64,000 nucleotides of DNA from Neocallimastix lanati (nom. inval.) (GCA_016946835.1 JACVTC010000133.1:377001-441000); one strand, 5' to 3'; positions 1-13,163 are shown, numbered from the stretch's first letter. Numbers and translations: made by a program. Notes: generated by a model from the letters alone, not told the origin.

Positions 1-3000
1 AATAGAATATATACAAATTATTTTAAAATATTCATCTTTAGATATTAATAAGCTCTATAATGGAAAAAGTATCATGAGTATTTTAATCGATAATGTAATA
101 GATAATGAAGAAATATTTAATATATTATTTAAAAAAGGAGGATATGTAGAAAATAAATATATATCAAGTAATTGTAACAAGTATACTTCATTAATTAAAA
201 AAAATAATGGGTTATTAAAATCAATTATAAATAATGGAATTATTATTAAAAATAGTAAAATGAATGAAATTAAGAAAATTAATACTCCATTAATATATTT
301 TATTAAAAGTGGTAAAATAGGAATTGTTGAAAAGCTTTTAGAAAATGGAGCCTCAACTGAAGAAATAGATGAAGAAGGATTTACACCAATATTTCATACA
401 ATTAAAGGAGGAAGGTTAAATCTATTTAATATCTTATTAAATAAATATCATGCTAATATAACCAAAAAGAATAATAATGGCCAAACACCACTTATATATA
501 CTCGTCAATTAGATAAAAATAAATATCAAAATTTAAATTTATTTATTTCCATTTTAGAAGAATATATGGAAAAAGAATTCAAGTCAGCCTTGACACAAAA
601 AAATATTAAAATGTTAAAAAATATATTAAATAATGAAGAATTTGATGTTAATAAAACTTATAATAAAAAAACAGTAATGAATTATTTAATTGAAAATAAA
701 ATTGATAATGAAGAAATCTATAATATCATGTTTAAAAGAAAAACCTGGATTGATTCAAAATATACTGGTAATAACAAAGATAGTTGTCCATCATTAATTG
801 AAAATAATATTGGATTAATTAAATCAATAGTTAAAAACGGATTCTATATAAAAAATATTAATGAATTTATTCATGTTAAAACTCCAGTAATTCATTTTAT
901 TAAAAATTGTAAATATGGAATTGTTGAAAAACTTTTAGAAAATGGAGCATCAATAAATGAAATGGATGAAGATGGATTTACGCCACTAATTCATTTAATG
1001 AAAACAAGCAATACGATAGTTTTTAAGCTATTATTAGATAAATATCATCCAAATGTAAATCAAAAGAATAAATTGGGTCAAACACCTCTTAGTTTTGCTC
1101 AACAATTAGATAGAGATAAATATATTTACACAGAAATTTATATCTTATTACTAAAAAATTATATAAAAACAAAGTTACTATTAGCTTTAAAAGAAGGTGA
1201 TTTCAAAACAGTAAATGATTATTTAAATAATACTAAAGATATTAATGTCAATATTTATAATGAAAATAAAGAAACACCAATAATCATATTAATAAAAAAT
1301 GAAAAATTAATGAATTGTGACATATTTAAAAAATTGATTGAAAAAGGAGCAGATTTATCAAAAAAATTCAATGGAGAAGATCCGTTAATTTTAGCAATCA
1401 AAAAGAAAAAAATAGAATATATACAAATTATTTTAAAATATTCATCTTTAGATATTAATAAGCTCTATAATAGAAAAAGCATCATGAGTATTTTAATCGA
1501 TAATGTAATAGATAATGAAGAAATATTTAATATATTATTTAAAAAAGGAGGATACATTGATTTTACATATATAATGAATACTAGGCCAAAACTGAATGCA
1601 TTAATAGAAAAGAATTCAGGATTAATTAAATCCATAATTCAAAATGGATTAATTACTAAAAAAGGTAAAAATAGTTCAATTTTAGTCTATAAATCACCAT
1701 TATCTTTTTTCATTAAAGCTGGAAAAAATAAATTAGTTGAAAAATTCTTAGAAAATGGAGCATCAGTTGAAGAAATAGATGAAGAAGGATTTACACCAAT
1801 ATTTCATACAATTAAAGGAGGAAGGTTAAATCTATTTAATATCTTATTAAATAAATATCATGCTGATATAACCAAAAAGAATAATAATGGCCAAACACCA
1901 CTTATATATACTCGTCAATTAGATAAAAATAAATATCAAAATTTAAATTTATTTATTTCCATTTTAGAAGAATATATGGAAAAAGAATTCAAGTCAGCCT
2001 TGACACAAAAAAATATTAAAATGTTAAAAAATATATTAAATAATGAAGAATTTGATGTTAATAAAACTTATAATAAAAAAACAGTAATGAATTATTTAAT
2101 TGAAAATAAAATTGATAATGAAGAAATCTATAATATCATGTTTAAAAGAAAAACCTGGATTGATTCAAAATATATTAGTAATAACAAAGATAGTTGTCCA
2201 TCATTAATTGAAAATAATATTGGATTAATTAAATCAATAGTTAAAAATGGATTCTATATAAAAAATATTAATGAATTTATTCATGTTAAAACTCCAGTAA
2301 TTCATTTTATTAAAAATTGTAAATATGGAATTGCTGAAAAACTTTTAGAAAATGGAGCATCAATAAATGAAATGGATGAAGATGGATTTACGCCACTTAT
2401 TCATTTAATGAAAACAAGCAATACGATAGTTTTTAAGCTATTATTAGATAAATATCATCCAAATGTAAATCAAAAGAATAAATTGGGTCAAACACCTCTT
2501 AGTTTTGCTCAACAATTAGATAGAGATAAATATATTTACACAGAAATTTATATCTTATTACTAAAAAATTATATAAAAACAAAGTTACTATTAGCTTTAA
2601 AAGAAGGTGATTTCAAAACAGTAAATGATTATTTAAATAATACTAAAGATATTAATGTCAATATTTATAATGAAAATAAAGAAACACCAATAATCATATT
2701 AATAAAAAATGAAAAATTAATGAATTGTGACATATTTAAAAAATTGATTGAAAAAGGAGCAGATTTATCAAAAAAATTCAATGGAGAAGATCCGTTAATT
2801 TTAGCAATCAAAAAGAAAAAAATAGAATATATACAAATTATTTTAAAATATTCATCTTTAGATATTAATAAGCTCTATAATAGAAAAAGCATCATGAGTA
2901 TTTTAATCGATAATGTAATAGATAATGAAGAAATATTTAATATATTATTTAAAAAAGGAGGATATATTGATTTTACATATATAATGAATACTAGGCCAAA

Positions 3001-3290
3001 ACTGAATGCATTAATAGAAAACAATCCTGGATTAATTAAATCCATAATTCAAAATGGATTAATTACTAAAAAAGGTAAAAATAGTTCAATTATAGTCAAT
3101 AAATCACCATTATCTTTTTTCATTAAAGCTGGAAAAAATAAATTAGTTGAAAAATTCTTAGAAAATGGAGCATCAGTTGAAGAAATAGATGAAGAAGGAT
3201 TTACACCAATATTTCATACAATTAAAGGAGTAAGATTAAATCTATTTAATATCTTAGTAAATAAATATCATGCTAATATCACTAGAAAGA
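1..3290 (+). repeat. 1410-bp in-frame tandem repeat within the ankyrin-like gene
   Basis: The block beginning AATAGAATATATAC occurs at 1, 1411 and 2821, giving two identical spacings of 1410 bp (470 codons). Units 1 and 2 differ at only a handful of bases over about 1050 bp (compare 361-1410 with 1771-2820). By contrast 146-355 of unit 1 is strongly diverged from the matching part of unit 2, while unit 3 matches unit 2 there and then diverges after about 3290. This patchwork indicates recent unequal exchange or gene conversion. Each unit also contains two older diverged halves with the same ankyrin layout. Confidence 0.95.
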
Positions 3291-4363
3291 ATAAAGAAGG
3301 ACTAACCCCATTATCGTTTGCTCAATATTATGAAAAGAAGAAAAATATAAATTTATACCAATTTATAAAAGCATTGAAAAATAAATTAAAACAAAGTAAT
3401 AATAAAAATAATAGTCATAGTAAAACAAATTATACAGATCTATTGATAAATGCGATTAAACAAGGCAATTATAAAAAATCAAAAAATATACTTGATAATA
3501 ATAAAAAAATTAATGTTAATCTTGAAGATACGAATCATGAGACTCCATTGATTACTTTATTTACAAATAAACAAGAAGAAAATTGTGAAATTCTAAAAGA
3601 ATTAATTGAACATGGTGCAGATCTTTTCAAAATCTATAAAGAAAAATATCCAATATTTATAGCAATACAAAAGAAAAAATATAAATATATTGAGTATATA
3701 ATTAAACATTCCACTTTTATTAAAGAAATGAAAAAAATTTGCCCTAGTAAAATTGACCTCTTACAAAAAGAATTAATTTCTCATTTAAAATCTGATACCA
3801 AAAATGAAAGTTTAGAAAGAACTATTCAATTGCTTTCCACTCCTACTACCTCAAACAACAATAATATTCAAAAAAATGGAAGTCAACCTACAACACCAAA
3901 GACTACAATTCTTACAACGACTACTACAAATAATACTACAAATACAATAGATATTACCGATGCAATGGATACAATGGAAATACCATCAAAAATAGATGTT
4001 ATTAAATCAATTTCATCATTAAACATCAATGATATCACAGGTACTGGTCGTATTAATAAAAAATTAAAGAAAAAAAAGGAAAATCTCTTAATTCAAGAAA
4101 AACCCGTCTTTCTCAATGAAGTAATAGATAATAAAGAAGATATTGATTATTATCTTAACAACAGTACCATGAATAATTCTGATGAAAAAGCTATAATTTT
4201 AACGGATGAAAAATGGGATAAAGAAGGCGAAGAAGAATATTCAACCATGATAAAAGAAATCACTGAAAAGTATAACATTTTTGAAGATGAAGATGAAGAT
4301 GAAGATGAAGATGAAGGAAAAGAAGACATTTCTTTTATGATCAATAAAAATATTTATAATTAA
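2..4363 (+). CDS. Giant ankyrin-like repeat protein, 5' end outside the window
   Basis: The frame is open from the first bases of the window to TAA at 4361-4363. The ATG at 74 lies inside a repeat and is matched by internal Met codons at the same place in later units, so the true start is upstream. The protein is made of degenerate ankyrin-type helical repeats (motifs such as VEKLLENGAS, EEIDEEGFTP and NGQTPL recur), grouped into a 470-residue higher-order unit repeated with a period of exactly 1410 bp. About 220 residues after the last unit comes a Thr/Asn-rich linker (around 3830-3950) and a C-terminal acidic run of alternating Glu and Asp. No signal peptide or membrane segment is visible in the part present. 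The likely role is as a protein-binding scaffold; the partner is unknown. Ankyrin-like is inferred from motif spacing and is not a database match. Confidence 0.85.
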   Translation: MEYIQIILKYSSLDINKLYNGKSIMSILIDNVIDNEEIFNILFKKGGYVENKYISSNCNKYTSLIKKNNGLLKSIINNGIIIKNSKMNEIKKINTPLIYFIKSGKIGIVEKLLENGASTEEIDEEGFTPIFHTIKGGRLNLFNILLNKYHANITKKNNNGQTPLIYTRQLDKNKYQNLNLFISILEEYMEKEFKSALTQKNIKMLKNILNNEEFDVNKTYNKKTVMNYLIENKIDNEEIYNIMFKRKTWIDSKYTGNNKDSCPSLIENNIGLIKSIVKNGFYIKNINEFIHVKTPVIHFIKNCKYGIVEKLLENGASINEMDEDGFTPLIHLMKTSNTIVFKLLLDKYHPNVNQKNKLGQTPLSFAQQLDRDKYIYTEIYILLLKNYIKTKLLLALKEGDFKTVNDYLNNTKDINVNIYNENKETPIIILIKNEKLMNCDIFKKLIEKGADLSKKFNGEDPLILAIKKKKIEYIQIILKYSSLDINKLYNRKSIMSILIDNVIDNEEIFNILFKKGGYIDFTYIMNTRPKLNALIEKNSGLIKSIIQNGLITKKGKNSSILVYKSPLSFFIKAGKNKLVEKFLENGASVEEIDEEGFTPIFHTIKGGRLNLFNILLNKYHADITKKNNNGQTPLIYTRQLDKNKYQNLNLFISILEEYMEKEFKSALTQKNIKMLKNILNNEEFDVNKTYNKKTVMNYLIENKIDNEEIYNIMFKRKTWIDSKYISNNKDSCPSLIENNIGLIKSIVKNGFYIKNINEFIHVKTPVIHFIKNCKYGIAEKLLENGASINEMDEDGFTPLIHLMKTSNTIVFKLLLDKYHPNVNQKNKLGQTPLSFAQQLDRDKYIYTEIYILLLKNYIKTKLLLALKEGDFKTVNDYLNNTKDINVNIYNENKETPIIILIKNEKLMNCDIFKKLIEKGADLSKKFNGEDPLILAIKKKKIEYIQIILKYSSLDINKLYNRKSIMSILIDNVIDNEEIFNILFKKGGYIDFTYIMNTRPKLNALIENNPGLIKSIIQNGLITKKGKNSSIIVNKSPLSFFIKAGKNKLVEKFLENGASVEEIDEEGFTPIFHTIKGVRLNLFNILVNKYHANITRKNKEGLTPLSFAQYYEKKKNINLYQFIKALKNKLKQSNNKNNSHSKTNYTDLLINAIKQGNYKKSKNILDNNKKINVNLEDTNHETPLITLFTNKQEENCEILKELIEHGADLFKIYKEKYPIFIAIQKKKYKYIEYIIKHSTFIKEMKKICPSKIDLLQKELISHLKSDTKNESLERTIQLLSTPTTSNNNNIQKNGSQPTTPKTTILTTTTTNNTTNTIDITDAMDTMEIPSKIDVIKSISSLNINDITGTGRINKKLKKKKENLLIQEKPVFLNEVIDNKEDIDYYLNNSTMNNSDEKAIILTDEKWDKEGEEEYSTMIKEITEKYNIFEDEDEDEDEDEGKEDISFMINKNIYN

Positions 4364-5189
<826 letters not shown>

Positions 5190-6030
5190 TATAGCCGCAA
5201 TTATTGCGAATTTTAATCTTTATTTATTTATTCTTTTATAAATTACATGAATACTTTTAATTTTTAATAAAAAAAAAAAAAATCACAGAATTAATAAAAT
5301 AAATAAATATTATTTGCCCAATATGAACATAATAATATTTGAAATAGTAACGTGAAATAAAAAGTAATAATCAAAAGTAAAGTATATAAATAAATTTAGA
5401 AAAAAGTTCCTATGTAACGAACCTCATTTCCTTATAGATTAGGGTTTGAATTGACAATCTTAAAAAAGAAATTATGGTATTCTCCTTTCAGAGGCATTGG
5501 GCCCTTCTAGCTTGTCTTAACAGCATTTTCAGTATTGACGCTCCTGGTTAGTCTGCGCTTAACCCTGGTCGACTATTAACCCGGAGGCATAATTTCTGTT
5601 AAGAGAGCCGAAGATCACATGTTTTTGAATAATCAACAGAAATGATTTGGTTCTTATGCAAAACAGCTCATTCCTTTTTATAATTTAAATCAATAAGGTA
5701 TGCATCTCTTTCATCAAGAAGGAAATTATATAATTGGTACCACGTCACATATATATTTATACACTCATTATTCAGAATATTACTTAAATTAGCACGATAT
5801 ACACCAAATGAACTATTGACTATATTAGTAGTAACGATATTATAATTTTCACTATCACAAATTCTACTATTATTAATAATATTATTTCTATTGTTAGTAT
5901 TATTAATATTATATATACTTCGTTACCACTATCAGAATCAGAACTTAGTTCTATATTATTTATATCCGTGATAACAGTGCCTACATTACTATTTGATTTA
6001 TATATAGATTATACATATATATTATACGAT
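5190..6030 (+). repeat. Dispersed repeat family, copy 1
   Basis: This segment aligns by eye with 15440-16430, and its first part with 63868-64000. Shared landmarks in order are: a CAATTATT-CGAATTT block; ATTACATGAATA; AACATAATAATA; GTGAAATAAAAAGT; the less A+T-rich core with TTCAGAGGCAT, TGTCTT, TTTTCAGT, AGATCACA and AATTTGGTTCTTA; then ACACTCATTATTCAGAATATTAC and CTTCGTTA. Minus-strand reading of the last part gives short protein-like stretches (for example SNILNNECINIYV) with stops, so it probably carries a decayed coding segment. The class of element is not identified. No terminal inverted repeats or target duplications were found. Confidence 0.8.
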
Positions 6031-6361
6031 ATATTACGATTTTAAAAATATTACATAATTACTAAATAAATAAACTAATGTAAAAGACAATATAAAGAAA
6101 ATAATAATTAAAATAATAATAATATTATTATTGAAATATATATATAATATTAATTTTGTAGATAGAAAAATATAATAAAAGATATTAAGGTCATGTTTTA
6201 TTTAAATAGTTTACTATATCAATTGAATTTAAAAAGAAATCTTTGTTTAATTTTTTTAAATATAATACTAACAAAATAAAACAAAAACTAATCAAAAAAA
6301 AAAGGGTAAAAATATATTTTTTCAAGTTTAGTTTTCGTTTTGTAATAATAATAAATTTCAT

Positions 6362-6396
<35 letters not shown>

Positions 6397-6571
6397 TTAT
6401 TTATTAATATTCAATTCAACTGGTTTTAATTAATCTAATTATTTATATATAAATATTAAATAAAAATCAAAATAAAAAATAAATATATATATATATATAT
6501 ATTAATTATTATTAGTTATATCAACATAAAATAAATTAATAGGTTACATTATAATATTTTTATTTATTTAT
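6031..6571. other. A+T-rich spacer downstream of the helicase gene
   Basis: Contains a T run near 6364-6395 and a TA dinucleotide run near 6483-6501. No gene seen. It contains the 3' flank of the helicase gene, where alternative 3' splicing could occur (see the finding at 6560-6610). Confidence 0.6.
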
Positions 6572-8138
6572 TTATTTATTTTTACTTACAGATTTAAAAC
6601 GGTTCATACTCTTAATTTCTTTAATAATTTTTTTCCATTCTTTATCTTTACAAAGAGTTTCGGAATCTCCAAAGATGATTAGAGAAAAACGAGCACGAGT
6701 AATTGAAACATTTAAACGACGTTTATCACGAAGGAAACCTAAACTTCTAGTGTTAGAACGAACACAAGAAAGAATGACAATATCGCTTTCTTGACCTTGA
6801 TAACTATCTACAGTATTAACATTAATATTATCAAGAATATTAAAACGTTTTAAAATATTTTTATTCTTTTTTCCATTGACTTTATCCTTAAGATCTAATT
6901 TTAAATTTGTTTTCTTCTCACTTAAATTTAATTTTTTGAATTCTTCCAAATCGAGTACATTATCAAATTTCTTCAAAATACTTCGATAATAATTCTTTAA
7001 TTTATATTTAATAAGATTAACTTGTGCACGATAAGGAGAAATAATAGAAATTTTACTGTTATAACCAATACTTTCTGGATTTTGTATGAAATCGGTAATG
7101 AAATCTAAAATATGATTAGCTTCTTTAGAATTATTTAAAGAACCATTATTATTATTGGAAAATCCCTTAACATCATAAAACATGACTGGACCAAAATCAG
7201 AATTATTTTGATACCAATCTTTCTCCCATTTTTTAGAAGTGACGTTTTCTCCATTGATAATACCATTTGAATAGAAACATTGAGAAGAAAGTTTACTAAT
7301 CATTGGATGCATACGATATTGAATATTAAGTAAGTGAACAGAATTTGGAGAATTAGATTCTAATCGTTGGAAGAAGCTACAATCATAATTTTGAGTTCTA
7401 ATTTCATTATTAATAACCGTTGGAGGTAATTGCTTGGAATCACCAATAAGAATAGCTTTTGGTATATTATAGCAGAAAGGAATTAAAGAAATCAATTCTG
7501 TGGCTTGACTTGCTTCATCTACGACTAAAAGGCTGAATTTATTCTTAATATTATTAATATAAAAGTTATTACTACTTACAAGAGTGGTTACAATGACATC
7601 AGCTTCATTAAATGAAGCTTTTTTACATTCATTGGCAGTATTAATCATATAATCTTTATACTCTCTAAATTCTGGTTCATCAACTAATAAAAGATTATCA
7701 ATAAAGATTTGAATATAATTATCTACATCATTTTCTAGTAAACAAATATCTTCATAAACATTATCCATGACTTTTTTAATAGAATTTTCCATACGCATCA
7801 TATGTGTCAAAATTTTTCTTTTTTTAGTTAATTCGTACATTTTACTTTGTATATTTTCATGATGGTTTTTTAATTTTTCAATTGTAGCTTCTGGTATTTT
7901 AAATGAAGGTGCTAAATCAAAGATATTTTTAACTTCAGTAATACGATAATATAATTTTCTAGCAGCCATTTTATTGAGAGTAATATGACTAATTGAATTA
8001 TCAACTTGTTCATCTGGAGCAAAACGAATAGTTTTAATGATTGTATTGACATTTTCTATAAAATAAAGAAAAAATAAAAATAAAAAAAAAAAATTAATTA
8101 ATAAATTAATAAAAATAAATAATAAAAAATAAAATTAT

Positions 8139-8169
<31 letters not shown>

Positions 8170-10109
8170 CATGAATATTTATAATTTTAAATACATAAAA
8201 TAATAATAATAATAATAATAATAAAATAATAATAAAATTATTATAAAAGTATAGTAAATTATAATTATTAATACTATTATTATTATTAATTTATTATTAA
8301 TGCTATTTTGTAATGATTATATTATCATTATTAATATTAGTATTATTATTATTAATATTTATCATCATTAATTAATTTACCTCTTTTTAATCTTCTAGCA
8401 ATTTCATTACAGGCAGTATTACTTGGAGCACAAACTAAAATTTTATTTTTCTTTAATTCATTCTGTTTATTTCCACTATTACTACTATTTTTCAATTTTG
8501 CTTCACGTAATTCTTGATAAATAAAAGCAGTAATCATTTTTGTTTTACCGGTACCGGGTGGACCTTGAATTAATGAAAGAAAATCTTCCTCTTGCTTAAT
8601 TCTAGCTAAAATTGAAGCTTGAGTAATATTTAAACCATATTGTCTAATAATTTCATTAATCGTTTTATTCAATCTAACATGATGACCATTTTTCAAAAGT
8701 AAATTTCCAATTTTAGTATTCAAATAAAATGTTTGACCTTGACCTTCAAAAATTTTATAATACAATAATTTTTGTTCCTCGAGGGTGAAAGGTAATAATA
8801 TATCTTGTTGAAGATGTTTAATTAATTCAAATAAATTTTTATCTATTTCTACAGAAGTCTTATTTTTATCTATTTTATCATTTGGTAATAATAATTTTGT
8901 TAAATCAGAACGTTCCTGTTTATCTAAATTGGAATTTTGATGGATTTTTACAATTACGGATGACCAATAATCATTCAATTTAATTTCATTTTTCAAGATT
9001 TCTCTAATTTCTTGACTGTCATCATGTTCTTTGTGAATAGTATTACGGCATTTACCAGTTATAATTTCTTTACAAATTTTTAAATTTTCATTTTTACTTA
9101 AAATTTCCAATGTTTTAAATTCTTTTCTAGCGGAACCAAAAGTAGCAGCATGTATACAAATCCAAAAACTTTTATCACTTCTTTTTGTCTTTAATTCTTT
9201 TTTAAATTCATCAATTTCCGATTTAGTCATTTTTTTAGTACAAAATACAGGAACACAACTATATAAATCATTTCTACTTGGAATAGAAATTAAATCTTTT
9301 TCTTCATCTCGAGAAATATTTACCATTACAACAGTATTATAATAAATTTTATTGAAGTCCGAACTAACTCGAGCTAAATATAATAAATCATTGGTAACAA
9401 TATTTCCAGAAGATCTTCTTTCCATACTATCCAACGCATCTTTTTTATTTTTTTCTTTAAAATGAAGACCTTGATAACCATAAATAAAATAATTTGGAAT
9501 CAAAATTTCAAAATTGCCCATGGATAATTCTTCATTATTAAAATTTTTAACGTCTTGTAACTCCTCGACATCAAATTCTGATATGTTAACTTCTACTGCA
9601 TTATCTTCAATACTTAATTTCTTTTCACGTATACTAACACAAAATTTTCTAAAGCTTTCCCAACATTCTAAATAAAATAATGGTTCCATTATCTTTTATT
9701 TTTATCATTATTAATATATTAAATATTTTTTATATATAATAAAATACATATTTAGCAATTTTATTAATATTTATCAATTTTAAAAATTATATTTTTAATA
9801 ATATTTGTATTCAATTTATTATATTATTTATTCAAAATTTAATTTATAAAATAATATAAATTTATTTTGTTATATATTATAAAAAAATAAATAAGTAAAT
9901 AAATAAATAAATAAATAAATAAATATAAAAATAAATTTATATATATTTATGGTCTTTACTTTTCTATATTCATCCATAGATTTATAAGATTTTTTTAAAG
10001 GCTTTACACAGTCTTTTGGAAAACCATCGGTGTATTTTTTCACAGTTATATTCCATTCTGAAATTTTATTAAATAAATCATTTTGATCCTTTATTTCAAA
10101 ATTTGACAT
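6572..10109 (-). CDS. Sen1/senataxin-type superfamily 1 helicase, three exons
   Basis: Predicted ATP-dependent RNA/DNA helicase of the UPF1/Sen1 (SF1B) group, which in fungi acts in the nucleus on transcription termination and R-loops. Joined exons are 9960-10109, 8381-9692 and 6572-8055; the introns at 9693-9959 and 8056-8380 are both GT-AG and keep frame, giving 981 residues and a TAA stop. Exon 1 ends SMDEYRK and exon 2 begins IMEPLFYLECW, together matching the conserved EY..(F/M)EPL..EC segment of Sen1 helicases. Motifs seen: Walker A GPPGTGKT near residue 427, CAPSNTACNE (Ia), DEAS Walker B near 667, GDSKQLPP (III) near 692, QYRMHP, DSYQGQESDI (V) near 904, and LNVSITRAR (VI) near 935. 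All catalytic motifs are intact. It lacks the long N-terminal region of yeast Sen1. Orthology to Sen1 rather than to another SF1B member is inferred. Confidence 0.93.
8056..8380 (-). other. Helicase intron 2
   Basis: The donor AGAG|GTAAAT ends at 8381 and the acceptor TATAG|AAAATG begins the next exon at 8055. The join is phase 1 and replaces the in-frame ATG at 7969 as the apparent start: the reading frame continues upstream of that ATG without a stop to 8055. The intron carries ATT/AAT repeats and an A run. Confidence 0.92.
9693..9959 (-). other. Helicase intron 1
   Basis: The donor AAAA|GTAAAG is at 9960/9959 and the acceptor AAAAG|ATAATG at 9693/9692. The join is phase 0. It links the 50-residue first exon to the frame that otherwise appears to start at Met 9689. 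Confidence 0.9.
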
Positions 10110-10358
10110 TTTTTTATTTATAATTTATTATTATATATATTTATATTTTTATATATATTTTTTTATGCTAATTTTTTTAATAAAAATAAATAAATTAAAG
10201 TGATCTAAAAAAATAACATATAATAATACTTTTATATAAATAAACAAAAAATAATAGAAATATATAATTATATATTTGATTAATATTTAAAAAGTTTAAA
10301 ATAAAGAATAAAAAAAATATATATATATATAAATATTTTTATTTCTTAATTGAATAAG

Positions 10359-10389
<31 letters not shown>

Positions 10390-11030
10390 CTATGAAGAAA
10401 TTCCTCTCACTTTTAGATAACTGTTAAAGGACATAAAATGTTTAATCCAATCAAAATATATTAAAAAAAATAATAATAATAATAAATAATAATAATCATA
10501 TTATAATATTAATTAAAAAATATTAGTTCATTATTAATAAAGAGATAAAATGATTTGCATATAAAATATAATAAAATAATTTGTATATTAATATGTATAT
10601 AATATATTATTATATATTTTACTAAATAATATAAATAAAAATAAAAAGAAGACCATATTAAGGTAATTCTATTGGCTATTAACAATATTGATAGAAATTT
10701 ATATATTCTTTAGATACAATATATATCTTTATAATTAATTATAAATATGATTTATATTATAATATAATTTTAATTATATTATAATATATTACATAATATA
10801 TAATTAAAACTATTATTATATTCAATCTTAAAATTTAAATTTCTGCATATTATAAGTTTTATGTCCGATTTTTGTAATAGATAAGTCCAGTTTCTATATT
10901 TATAATATATAAAATAATAATATAATATTAACATAATATCTATTAATTATATATTTTACTTCATTTAAAATAGTTTTTTTTTTTTTTTTTTTTTTATATT
11001 TATATTATTAATTTTTCAACTATTTATTTT
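10110..11030. other. A+T-rich region upstream of the helicase gene
   Basis: No coding signal recognised. Only A/T homopolymers and short AT repeats are present, with an A run near 10364-10389. Confidence 0.7.
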
Positions 11031-11330
11031 ATTTTATTTTATTCAATCTGTACTTTATATTCATATTTCAACTATTTATTTTATTTTATTTTATTCAATC
11101 TGTACTTTATATTTATATTTCAACTATTTATTTTATTTTATTTTATTCAATCTGTACTTTATATTCATATTTCAACTATTTATTTTATTTTATTTTATTC
11201 AATCTGTACTTTATATTTATATTTCAACTATTTATTTTATTTTATTTTATTCAATCTGTACTTTATATTCATATTTCAACTATTTATTTTATTTTATTTT
11301 ATTTTTTATTTTATTTTTTATTTTATTTTA
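11031..11330 (+). repeat. 52-bp minisatellite array, five clear copies
   Basis: The block CAATCTGTACTTTATATT starts at 11044, 11096, 11148, 11200 and 11252, always 52 bp apart. The rest of the unit is TTCAACTATTTATTTTATTT plus further TTTTA repeats. Copies are nearly identical, alternating TTCATA and TTTATA after TTTATA. The same motif recurs at 25370 and 53636, and inverted at 14880-15180. Confidence 0.95.
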
Positions 11331-11574
11331 TTTTTTTTTTTTTTTATTTTTTTTTTTAATTATAATTTTTTTCTTATTTTATTATTATTTATTATAATAA
11401 TTATTAATATATTAAGGTTCTTTTTTTCTATTTTTTAATAAGTAATTAAAATAATACATTTACAGAGTGAATCGTATATGAATAAAAATAAATTAAACAT
11501 TTATATTATAAATAATTTATTTAATAAAAAAAAATTTTTTTTTAATAATATTTGGTATTTAAAATTTTTTTTTT

Positions 11575-12050
11575 TTTTTTATTTTCGGTGTGTATCGCCC
11601 TTTTACGGAAATATTGAGGTAGTCACAACACTCCTCCATAGAGGAAGAATTGTCCCTAAGGATAGCCTTACTGAGTATTCAGTATTAGCTATCTAACACT
11701 ACATATTATTGTTGAGAATTTTCTAGTACGTTTATTTTATTTTTTTTTTTCTTTCTTTCTTTCTTGGAGTGCTTCTCCAGTTCCTATCTTCCCATTTGAA
11801 ACAGGTATAACTTAACCCATGAAGATACGTACTAGTTCACATGGTAATTTCAAAGACGTCCAAAAGATTTCAATTTAGTTGAATATCTACATCACTAAGT
11901 AGAATTTATATATACATGGATACATGAAATCATATAACCAAATATTAATTCCTTTGAAAATATATATAAATGACAGTACTTGCTCAACTCTCTCAGGCCC
12001 CCAGTTAGGACAGTATTAGTATTTTAAAGGTTAACTTTTTTCTTTTAATT
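11575..12050. other. Less A+T-rich island of unknown origin
   Basis: An isolated stretch with normal base balance inside A+T-only DNA. The plus strand has one short frame at its left edge (around 11583-11696, with words such as SPFYGNIEVVTTLL), but it is preceded only by low-complexity sequence. No RNA gene or domain is recognised. It could be a decayed mobile element or gene. Confidence 0.4.
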
Positions 12051-13163
12051 CAATCTTATATTTATTTGGAAATAAAATAAATATAACAATAACAATAATA
12101 ATAATAATTAAAAATTAATAATAACTAACAATAAAATTAATTAATAATAATATTAATAATAAATATAATAAATAAAAATAATAATATTATTATCAATAAT
12201 AATAATATTATAAATAAAAATATATAAAAATAAATAAATAAAATAAATAATTTTTTCTTTTAATTAATTAGGAATATTTCTTTAATTCATTTTCATCTTT
12301 ATTAAAAAATTATAATAATCAACTGCTTTGTTTAGTTGTAGAATAATACAAAAAAAAAAAATTTTTTTTATTAACTATTATTATTTATTATTTATTATCA
12401 ACTATTATTATTATTATTATTATTATTATAAATATTATCATAATTTTTATTAATTTTTTTTTTTAATATAACATTGCTTATATAAATATATATAATTTTT
12501 AATTTAAAAATTTTTTTGGTTATTAATAAAAAGTAATAAAAAAATTTTTTTTTTTTTGGTTATTAATATTTAAGTTTGATCTTTTTTTTTTTTTTTTTTT
12601 TTTTCTTACATCTAATTAAAGTTATATCTAATAAAAATTAAAATTCTAATAAGAAAAAAAACTTTAATAAATATAAATATATATATAGTTTTTTTTTTTT
12701 TTTTTTAAAAAAATAATTTTTTATTAATATTTTTATTATTAATTTATTTTAATCTCACTTTTTTTTTTTTTTTTTTTTTTTTTTTTGATAAGTAATATAT
12801 ATATATATATATGTATCCCATTTGAACTATTAATAATCATAATCATCATCTTTAAGATTTTAAACTTTAATAATATTAATTTTTTTTTATCTATTTTGGA
12901 TAAAGTAATATGTATGTATTTTGAACAATAATCATTTCTTAAAAAAAAAAAAATACATATATACATATATATATATATACAAAAATATATAGATAATATA
13001 TATAAATATCAAAAGTTAATAAATATTAGAATATCTTTACAAGAAGCTAGGAAAATTAAAAAAAAAAAAAAGACAAAATTAATAGCAATAATATAAATAA
13101 TAATATAAATAATAAGATAACAAAAAAAAAAATAATATTAAAAATAATAATATTAATTATAAC
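12051..13163. other. A+T-rich upstream region of the acyltransferase gene
   Basis: Homopolymers and AAT/ATT runs only, with TA dinucleotide runs near 12796-12811 and 12957-12979. No gene seen. Confidence 0.7.

Noticed and set aside
9870-10109. A separate 79-residue gene upstream of the helicase
   Set aside because: Its first 50 codons splice in frame onto the helicase and complete a Sen1 motif; the rest is TTTA-repeat intron sequence.
11031-11330. CRISPR-like array
   Set aside because: The 52-bp units are contiguous with no variable spacers and the genome is eukaryotic; this is a minisatellite.
11478-11696. 72-residue frame as a gene
   Set aside because: The first half is poly-Phe/Asn low-complexity sequence and no domain or partner exon is visible; listed only as an island.
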